A stretch of 64,000 bases of DNA, from positions 29,020,804-29,084,803 of the forward strand of contig CM060114.1 of assembly GCA_030522415.1 (NCBI GenBank), read 5' to 3'. Under the pieces are notes generated by a model, which was not told the origin of the DNA, did no database searches, and saw nothing but the letters and a program-made list of their open reading frames with translations. This DNA comes from Channallabes apus (lineage: Eukaryota > Chordata > Actinopteri > Siluriformes > Clariidae). Positions 57,093 to 64,000 of this stretch are shown one piece after another (position 1 is the first letter of the stretch; each line of letters starts with the position of its first letter). Made by a program: the position numbers and the translations under genes.

Positions 57093-58689
57093 GTGTAGTA
57101 GTAATACACAGAACCAGACAAAGCAAATGCCTTTCTCACCGCGCAATCATTTGTACATATTTTAAGTTTTGTGATGTTATGTTTCTGCATTACCACAGTG
57201 CTTAAATTTCAGTGCCCCACATACATTTTTTTTAAAAACGTAGAATGTCCAATTTTACAGAATGTATCGCAGGCCTGACATTTATTAATGCTGTGCTGAC
57301 TGTGACGGTAGTGAACGGTACTGTACAGTAAATATCATTTTTCTTAGCTTCACCATGCTCTAAAAACCCCACCAAACACTTTCAAATCAATTGTGGCAGG
57401 TGCTGTGTTGCCCAAGAAGTATATTCGCTTCACTGATCATGTGACACAAAGAAGTGACACGATTGACTTGTACACCTGAAAGTTTCAAGCATTAAAAATG
57501 AACATTTTGTTATAGACGACCGTGTGTGTCAGAGAGAAGTAATTTGCAGAAATAAGTAAAATGTTGAACACAGTGTTTATCGCGTTTTGCTGTCAAACTG
57601 TTCAAATGGTCTTAGTTCATTGTTTCACATGACGTAACACAGACCAATGGGAAGCGTTTCAATTATATATGATAATCTCCCAAATAAGTAACGTCAATAA
57701 TCAAGTATTATCACTTGGTCATTGGATAAGTAATAATGCTGCATTGTCAAAAACTTTATAATTATTATTTTTTTTTTACTTAGATTATTATTATTTTTTA
57801 AGGGTTGATTTATTGGATTTTTCATGTTTCCTGCTTTCTAAATACATTCTATAGGGGAAACGTATAACTATAAGGTTGTGTGCTGTAAATGATTGTGAAT
57901 TAGCAGTAGCAGTTGCTCAGTAACTGTTTTTCTTGTACTGATACACCAAAGTCATAGCGAGGGACCTAGATTAGATTTAGGAGATGTAATGTGCCCTCGT
58001 TTGCTATATGGGAAGAAAACAAACTGCAGATGATACAATACTACTGTAGGCTGCAGTCTGCTTTGGAAATTTGCAAGAATGCAGGAAATGGTCTTTGTAG
58101 TCGAATTTGCTTTGTGCGCATTAATGCGGTTTGTAATGATAACGTTTAAGATTTGTCACCTCGTACCATCAAACTGCACGATATGACTCTTTTAACCAAA
58201 ACATTTAACGCGTGTTGAAATGTGCATGCAGGGTGTGTAATGAAAACTTAATCACTGTGCATTAACAGATGGGTTGCATTTGTCACGCCACAGCGTGAAT
58301 GGACTGATTACTCTTTCCTGGGTGTATGCACAAGGGGGAGAGAGAGAGAGAGAAAGAGCACAATGTGAAAACAGCCATAATACTCTAAATGCAATGTAGC
58401 TTCATTAAATATTACTCCACTGCAAAAAAAATGACAGTGAGTGAAAATATCTTCAGGTCAAATTGGTTGGGTAGCTCCTATTAAACAATTACAGTAAACC
58501 AAGTGTAAGAATATTAAACCTATTTCTAGTCATATTAAATCATTTCATGCATGAAATGCATTTTTTTTTTTAAATAAGGAAAAGATAATGTCTGAAATTA
58601 TTAATTTATTCATCCATTGTTTGTACCATTTCACATGTCAACAAGTCGTGGTACTCACCTCACTCTCATCATATATACATTGATTAGCT
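57091..58689. other. Unique DNA, nothing recognised
   Basis: Mostly non-repetitive; one (GA)n at about 58337-58354. The piece around 58200-58330 has balanced composition and could be another noncoding element, but evidence is weak. Confidence 0.35.
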
Positions 58690-59330
58690 TACCATAACAT
58701 TATGACCACTTATCTAATATCGTGTCGGTCTTTGCCACAGAAACAGTGATGCACTGTGTGTGCTGACACCTTTCTATCACAACCAGCAACCACTTCCTCA
58801 ATCTGATCAACACAAGCACTTCAATTGGATTGTATTACACGGGCTAGTCTCCACTCCCCATGTGCATCAGTGAGCCATGGTCACCCATGACCTTGTTGGC
58901 AGTTCACCAGTTTTTCCTTCCTTGCATCACTTTTGGGATATCCTGACCACCACTGACCAGGACAACCCACACGAGCTGCAGTTTTGGAGTTGCTCTGGAC
59001 CAGTCCTCTAGCCATCACAGTCTGGCCCTTGTTAACGTCACTCAAATCCTTACACTTGCCCATTTTTTTCTCCCTCCAACTCACCAACTTCACAGGAAAA
59101 AAAGGATAATATAATAATAAGATAATAATATAAATGAATAATATATCCCACCCAATTCCAGCGACCATTGTAATGAGATATTGAAAATGTAGCAACTGTG
59201 AGAAAGGACACAGTGTAATGACTAGACAACTCCAAAACCTCAGCTCATGTGGGATGCTCTCAGTCTGCAGTGGTCAGGACATACCAAAAGTGATACAAGG
59301 AGGGAAAACTTTTTTTCTGGCTCTGATAGA
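58690..59330 (-). pseudogene. Tc1-like transposase relic
   Basis: The - strand starts [20 protein letters not shown] and continues [10 protein letters not shown], the N-terminal DNA-binding region of a Tc1 transposase, interrupted by an AT-rich insertion near 59095-59145. 'accataacattatgaccact' at 58693 is the terminal repeat. Frames break repeatedly and the middle of the gene is missing. Related pieces are at 22835 and 45860. Confidence 0.75.
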
Positions 59331-59469
59331 AAGGTTTCAGCACAATACAGTAGGTGTCATTACTGCTTTGGTGACAAAGGGGGGACCTACTTAATACTTA
59401 TGTATATACATATACAGTATACCACACTGACTCCAACATTTTCCAGTTATACAGTATATGTTAGCACTA

Positions 59470-59611
59470 TATGTTAAATGTTTCTGATCCTGTATAATCC
59501 TACAGGCGATTAAAAAAATCCTGATGTTAACAGAATCACAATACAAACCAAACTGGCAGCGAAGTATCGTGATCATATCGCATCAGATGGTCCTTGGTGA
59601 CTCTCATCTCT
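59470..59611. repeat. Unclassified dispersed repeat (copy 3)
   Basis: 'tataatcctacaggcgatta', 'cagaatcacaatacaaac' and 'atcagatggtccttggtgac' match the distal half of the copy at 16480-16755. Confidence 0.55.
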
Positions 59612-59793
59612 ACTGACCAGCCTATACCACATGACTTTTGACGGTGGGAGGAAACCAGAGAACCTGAAGGAAACCCACCAATCACTCCAAGAACATACAG
59701 AACACACACACACACACACGCCAGTGGTGAGATTCAAACCCCTGACCTTGGAGGTACACCGCAGCAGTGCCAACCACTAAGCCATCGTGGCCC
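59612..59793 (-). repeat. Mermaid-like SINE
   Basis: Inverted copy: 'gacggtgggaggaaaccaga', 'ggaaacccaccaatcactcc', 'ttcaaacccctgaccttgga' (B-box complement region), ending 'aagccatcgtggccc'. Confidence 0.85.
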
Positions 59794-60006
59794 AAACTCT
59801 GAAATTAGAAAACAGAAACATAATCATAAAGAGTCTAGAAACAATCAAAAGTTTAGCTACAATATTCTTATATTTGGTCCATAATAAAAAACACTAAATA
59901 CATTTGACTTTAGTTAAGCTGACTTTTTTTTTCTGGCAGTGTTGCAGAAATGATGACTTCGATAATTCCTCTTCAAACTTCAGTGTGAACAACAAGAAAA
60001 CAAGAC

Positions 60007-60007
<1 letters not shown>

Positions 60008-60037
<30 letters not shown>

Positions 60038-60197
60038 CCGTGCCGCAGTTATCAGTCCCAGTGTACTGGATAAAACAAACACCATTAAATTTGGTTTGAA
60101 AAGCTCTCTCGCTCTGCTTCGCTCTATCCTTTATTCACATGTTCTCTCTGGGATAAATTACTCCAAAGCAGTGCGCACACACACACACACACACACA
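60008..60197. repeat. (CAA)n and (CA)n microsatellites
   Basis: CAA array at 60008-60035 and CA array at 60178-60197. Confidence 0.9.
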
Positions 60198-60315
60198 AGC
60201 ATAAAGACTCAAACAATCCTAACAAGAGTGAAAAGAAAGTTCGCACTTATGGCTGCAATGGGCTTCTCTGGGCTCCTGACAAGGGATTTCGATTTCTCCA
60301 TGTATGTTGTTGCTG

Positions 60316-60316
<1 letters not shown>

Positions 60317-60382
<66 letters not shown>

Positions 60383-60454
60383 TGAGTGTGTAGCATCCTG
60401 AATGTGTCACAGTTGTGACTTCTGGAATGAACGCTCTGTAAATTACTGAATAGG

Positions 60455-60509
<55 letters not shown>

Positions 60510-60637
60510 AGTGTGTCCGTGTGTGCGTTTTTGTTTTGCATGCCTATAAAGAAAGAGAAGGTTTCTGTTTTTGGAGGAAGTGTGACCTCCTTAGAGGGAC
60601 AAGCATCCACATGATGGTTGATTTGCTTAAATTTATG

Positions 60638-60687
<50 letters not shown>
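60317..60687. repeat. Three long (GT)n arrays within 370 bp
   Basis: GT arrays at 60317-60379, 60456-60506 and 60641-60687, all with GT on the + strand, separated by unique sequence. Confidence 0.95.
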
Positions 60688-60689
<2 letters not shown>

Positions 60690-61180
60690 GGTTTGGAATT
60701 TGTGTGCCGTGGTCCTTAAGAGAGGGGGAAAAAAGCCACTCTGCTGTTCTTATTGAACTTGACCTGCAGGCCAGATCAATGTGGCACAGCATGCGACGGA
60801 ATGAGGGTGCTCACTTATTACCCTGGAGGGAAGAGGGGAAGGAGGAGAGAGCAAGAGAGAGAGAGAAAAGAGAGGGAGAGATGCTTTTATCAAACCTATG
60901 ATCACAAAAAAAAAGTATATGGTAAAGGAAAATATTTCATTCCTCTACAGTTAAAGGTTCTACAGTCCAACAGACAAAATGCAGAACCGTTCAATAAACA
61001 GAAGCCAATTATTTAGCAAGGTTCAGATCTTCACGCAGTTAAAATGAGTAACTTATTACGGTAGAATGTTTGAATATGATTATGTTCAAAAGTCACATGT
61101 AAAGGTGAAGATTATTGTTCTTACTGTACCTTGATCAAAAATTTCTTGATTCATAATTTAGATTTCTTTTTTATTTTATA
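60688..61180. other. Nothing recognised
   Basis: Includes a GA-rich stretch 60828-60890; no gene supported. Confidence 0.35.
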
Positions 61181-61334
61181 GAAAGTTCTGTAGCACTGTC
61201 GCCTTGCACCTTTCAGGGTCTGGGTTCGAATCCCGTCCACATTCGATTCCTCTTCCTGGATAGGCTCCAGAACCAACTATTCCGACCCTGAATACAGGAT
61301 AAAGGGGTATAGACGAAGAGTGAGTGAGTGAGAT
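61181..61334 (+). repeat. Mermaid-like SINE, internally deleted
   Basis: Head 'ctgtagcactgtcgccttgc' and B box 'gggttcgaatccc', then a jump to 'tggataggctccagaacc' and tail 'acaggataaaggggtataga' with (GTGA)n. Confidence 0.88.
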
Positions 61335-61500
61335 AGTCCTGTAGTACTGTGGCCTTGCACCTCTGGGGTCCGGTTCGATTCCCCCCTTGGGGTCTGTGTA
61401 TGCATGAAGTTTGCATGCTCTCCCCGTGCTTGATGGGTTTTCTCCAGGTAGTCTGTTTCCTCCCATAGTACAAAGACATGTAGATTAGATGAACTAGTGT
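61335..61500 (+). repeat. Mermaid-like SINE, 5' part, in tandem with the previous copy
   Basis: Second head 'ctgtagtactgtggccttgc' directly after the tail of the preceding SINE, B box 'cggttcgattccc', and body to 'caaagacatgtagattagat'. Confidence 0.88.
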
Positions 61501-61505
61501 CTCCA

Positions 61506-61742
61506 ACAAACCCAAAGGAAATTTCACAACTGGACTTATTGCACAGGTGGCATCCTATCACGGTACCACGCTGGAATTCACTGAGCTCCTGAGAGCGACC
61601 CCTTTTCTTTCACAAATGTTTGTAGAAGCGGTCTGCATGCAAAAGGTCTTGATTTTATACACCTGTAATCACTGAAGTGTGATTACGAACACCTGGATTC
61701 AATTATTTGGATGGGGGAATGATTATGTTTGGCAATATAGTG
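61506..61742 (-). mobile_element. Tc1-like transposon end fragment
   Basis: The right end 'tttggcaatatagtg' is bordered by TA (61743-61744). Inward, the - strand encodes MIGCHLCNKSSCEIS, the start of a Tc1 transposase DNA-binding domain. The rest of the element is lost at the SINE junction. Confidence 0.8.
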
Positions 61743-61932
61743 TATATTTTGATTAGGGTCTTGGAGAATTTAAACGCACATCTTATCAGATGAGGATTCA
61801 TGTACAGTAAATAGTTACGCTGGAATCTGCAACTGGAATGATTTCAATTAGATTGTCAGGTGACAAGTGACAGACAGCACGGTGCGGCATCCAGCTGCAG
61901 ATCCTGATTTATACCATTTTATACCCAAATTT

Positions 61933-62271
61933 AGGCGGCACGGTGGTGTAGTGGTTAGCACTGTCGCCTTGCACCTCCAGGGTCCGGGTTCGATTCCCGT
62001 CTCTGTGTGCATGGAGTTTGCATGTTCTCCCTGTGTTTTGTGGGTTTCCTCCCACAGTCCAAAGACCTGCAGATTAGGCTAATTGGCGTTCCCAAATTGA
62101 CTCATAGTGTGTGAATGAGTGTGTGTGTGTGTGTGTGTGTGCTCTGCGATGGATTGGCACGCTGTCCAGGGTGTACGCTGCCTCGTGCCCAGAGTCTCCT
62201 GGGATAGGCTCCAGGTCCCCGCAACCCTAAATACAGGATAAAGCGGTATAGAAGATGAATGAATGAATGAA
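61933..62271 (+). repeat. Mermaid-like SINE, full length, best preserved
   Basis: Head 'aggcggcacggtggtgtagt', A-box-like 'tagtggttagcac', B box 'gggttcgattccc' (61986-61998), 'tttcctcccacagtccaaag', (GT)n, 'ggattggcacgctgtccagg', 'gggataggctccagg' and 'aatacaggataaagcggtat' with a (GAAT)n tail. About 340 bp. Confidence 0.93.
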
Positions 62272-62454
62272 CTTTAGATGGATCAATATAAATGTGCATA
62301 GATTTGCTCTGGCACAGACTCATCCCAGTTAGCTGACTAGTTTGTTGCTAATAATAGACAAACACCAGTCATCCATATGTTCTTTCCCTACATTGGAGTT
62401 ACAGGATTCTATCACCTTTACAGTATGTGACATGTTTTATCTAATATTAACTCA

Positions 62455-63165
62455 GTGAGACCAGAGACCGGTGGTCCGTTTAGGCTCGCCTACTGCCTCG
62501 GTAGATCAGTGGACGACATAGTAGCCATTGACCTATATCATCACTTCAACATCTGGATTACAGCAGGACATATGTACGGATGCTCTTCCTCTGCCTTAAA
62601 TACCATCAACTTGGGAAAGCAGTTTGTACAGATAATGGACCTTGGGGTCCCAACTCCCACTTGTAATTAGATTCTGGATTCACAGGTGGTGAGGATGAAT
62701 GACGAGGTCTTTTGTTGACCAGAACCATGACTGCGTCACCACCCAGGACAATACTGTCATCGTTACATATGCAGATGACACAACCATCCTGGGCTTCAGC
62801 AAGGAAACTTTCTTGTCTATGGAGAGGAAAACAACCTCATCCTCAAAACAGACAAGAGCAAAGAAATAATCACGGAAACCCCCACTCCCTGCTGTCTCCC
62901 ATCATTAAAGAGACTGATATGGAGAAGGTTGACACCCATAAGTTTGTGGACCGACACGTGACTGAAAACCTGAGATGGACCAAAATCACCATCACTACAG
63001 TGAAAAGGGCCCAGCAACGACCATACAGTATTTCATTACGCTGCTAAAGAAGGCAGCCGTCACTCCATCATCCAGGCCTCGTAGAGAGCATCCTCAAATC
63101 TGGCATCACTGTCTGGTTTGGAAACATCACCCAGGGAGCATGTAAGGCTCTCCAAAAAGTAATAA
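62455..63165 (+). pseudogene. Rex1/L2-like LINE reverse transcriptase fragment
   Basis: Pieces of a non-LTR reverse transcriptase in order: SVDDIVAIDLY, SSALNTINL and LGVPTPTCN in one frame. Then follow VTYADDTTILGF, the catalytic Y-A-D-D block, near 62762-62800; NNLILKTDKSKE; KFVDRHVTENLRWTK with KRAQQRPY; and finally 'tctggtttggaaacatcacc' (VWFGN-like). Stops and frame changes separate them, so it is dead. Upstream domains are absent. Confidence 0.8.
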
Positions 63166-63179
63166 AGGGAGGTTCATTG

Positions 63180-63394
63180 TTTATTTTACTTTTCTTTTTT
63201 TTTATCACTAATTCAGAGACCTGCACAAAAAAATCCAATGCACTCATACTTTTCTCTGAACTTGTGGGTTCAGAGAAATGGCAAATAACATCTCTTTTTA
63301 TTTAATTTGTTGCTGATATGGAAATGATAGAATCTAGTAGGATTATGATGATATGCACATTCGCATTCATTCATTCGTTCATTAATTTATTTGT
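63180..63394. other. Nothing recognised
   Basis: AT-rich DNA after the LINE fragment. Confidence 0.3.
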
Positions 63395-63560
63395 TCATTT
63401 ATTCCTTCATTCGATAAGCGCTTTATCTTGGGCAGGATTGTTATGGATCTGGAAGAATATTTCATGAACACTGAAGGTGAGGAGGCAATAAACCCTGGAT
63501 GAGATGCAGGTTCATTCATACCTAGGGGCAATTTAGAGCAGCGAGTGATGCAATGTGTTT
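63395..63560 (-). repeat. SINE-like tail fragment
   Basis: 'cattcattcgttcattaatt' tail words, 'cgataagcgctttatcttgg' and 'ggggcaatttagagcagc' are the inverted tail and body of a SINE related to the Mermaid type but of another subfamily. Confidence 0.5.
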
Positions 63561-63824
63561 TTCTTGGGGGGAAAAATGAATTATTGGTGAGATAGGTTCT
63601 GTGATTTGTTTTTTTCTTCTTTTTTTGGTTAAATTCCTGGTTTCTAATTCTTTAGAGTTGATGCGATTATTAAGTCTGGAATTTGTTTTTCAAGGGAAAT
63701 CTCTTATCGTAAACGATCTGTATGGACAGTATATTACGGTAAATACATCTTGCACGGTAATGCTGCCGCAGATTCAACACACATGAATGTAGACATATTG
63801 TAACTAAATAAATAAACGTATATA

Positions 63825-64000
63825 CAGTGGTGTGAAAAACTATTTGCCCCCTTCCTGATTTCTTATTCTTTTGCATGTTTGTCACACTTAAATGTTTCTG
63901 CTCATCAAAAACCGTTAACTATTAGTCAAAGATAACATAATTGAACACAAAATGCAGTTTTTAAATGAAGGTTTACGTTATTAAGGGAGAAAAAAAACTC
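63825..64000. mobile_element. Left end of a second copy of the Tc1 at 18765-20335 (cut by window edge)
   Basis: Begins after TA (63823-63824) with 'cagtggtgtgaaaaactatt' and follows the terminal repeat of the earlier element for all 176 remaining bases. By eye it differs at a single base from the right-hand repeat of that element. Confidence 0.92.

Noticed and set aside
59904..60401. 165-codon + strand open frame
   Set aside because: Crosses CAA, CA and GT arrays and shows no domain.
61986..61998. Perfect B box 'gggttcgattccc', possible tRNA
   Set aside because: Part of the Mermaid-like SINE; the flanks do not fold into a cloverleaf.

Overview
The window is a piece of a teleost fish chromosome. 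Three vertebrate genes are recognisable from spliced or intact coding sequence: the last four coding exons of cyclin C (ccnc, + strand, 950-4003), a complete six-exon failed axon connections homolog (faxc, + strand, 8627-31598), and a complete single-exon POU class 3 homeobox gene best matching pou3f2/Brn-2 (- strand, 42318-43415). Fish origin is argued from the great density of Tc1-like, mariner-like and hAT elements, tRNA-headed SINEs of the Mermaid type, a Rex1/L2-like LINE fragment, and very long CA/GT, AT and AAT microsatellites. The species cannot be fixed from the sequence; an otophysan (catfish- or tetra-like) fish is only a guess.

Layout: 1-5.2 kb is the 3' end of ccnc with its UTR. 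5.2-8.3 kb is intergenic, filled by a Tc1 relic and SINEs. 8.3-31.6 kb is faxc, starting in a CpG-rich promoter with a CCAAT box, a full CRE and a short upstream ORF; about 9.2 kb of intron 1 and 5.6 kb each of introns 3 and 5 are largely transposon debris, much of it nested. 31.6-42.3 kb is the convergent faxc/pou3f2 intergenic space, with a three-level nest of transposons, three CTCF-like motifs, SINEs and microsatellites. 42.3-43.9 kb is pou3f2 with its GC-rich 5' flank. 44-64 kb is gene-free DNA upstream of pou3f2, with a few stretches of unique, moderate-complexity sequence that look like candidate conserved noncoding elements, separated by microsatellites, Tc1 and mariner relics, a LINE reverse-transcriptase fragment, SINEs and, at the right edge, the end of another Tc1 copy.

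The order and orientations ccnc(+)-faxc(+)-pou3f2(-) equal the human 6q16 order read backwards, but the genes that lie between them in human (TSTD3, USP45, PNISR, COQ3, FBXL4) are not seen. This fits gene loss after the teleost genome duplication. The three genes are not an operon or pathway: cyclin C is the Mediator/CDK8 cyclin, FAXC a GST-fold membrane-anchored neural protein, POU3F2 a neural transcription factor.

I found no CRISPR array, convincing tRNA/rRNA gene, viral gene or unknown multi-gene system. The most informative unusual signals are the dated transposon nests, an apparently intact Tc1 transposase with both inverted repeats, a Tc1 deletion derivative present three times with the same junction, and the CTCF-like motifs between faxc and pou3f2.
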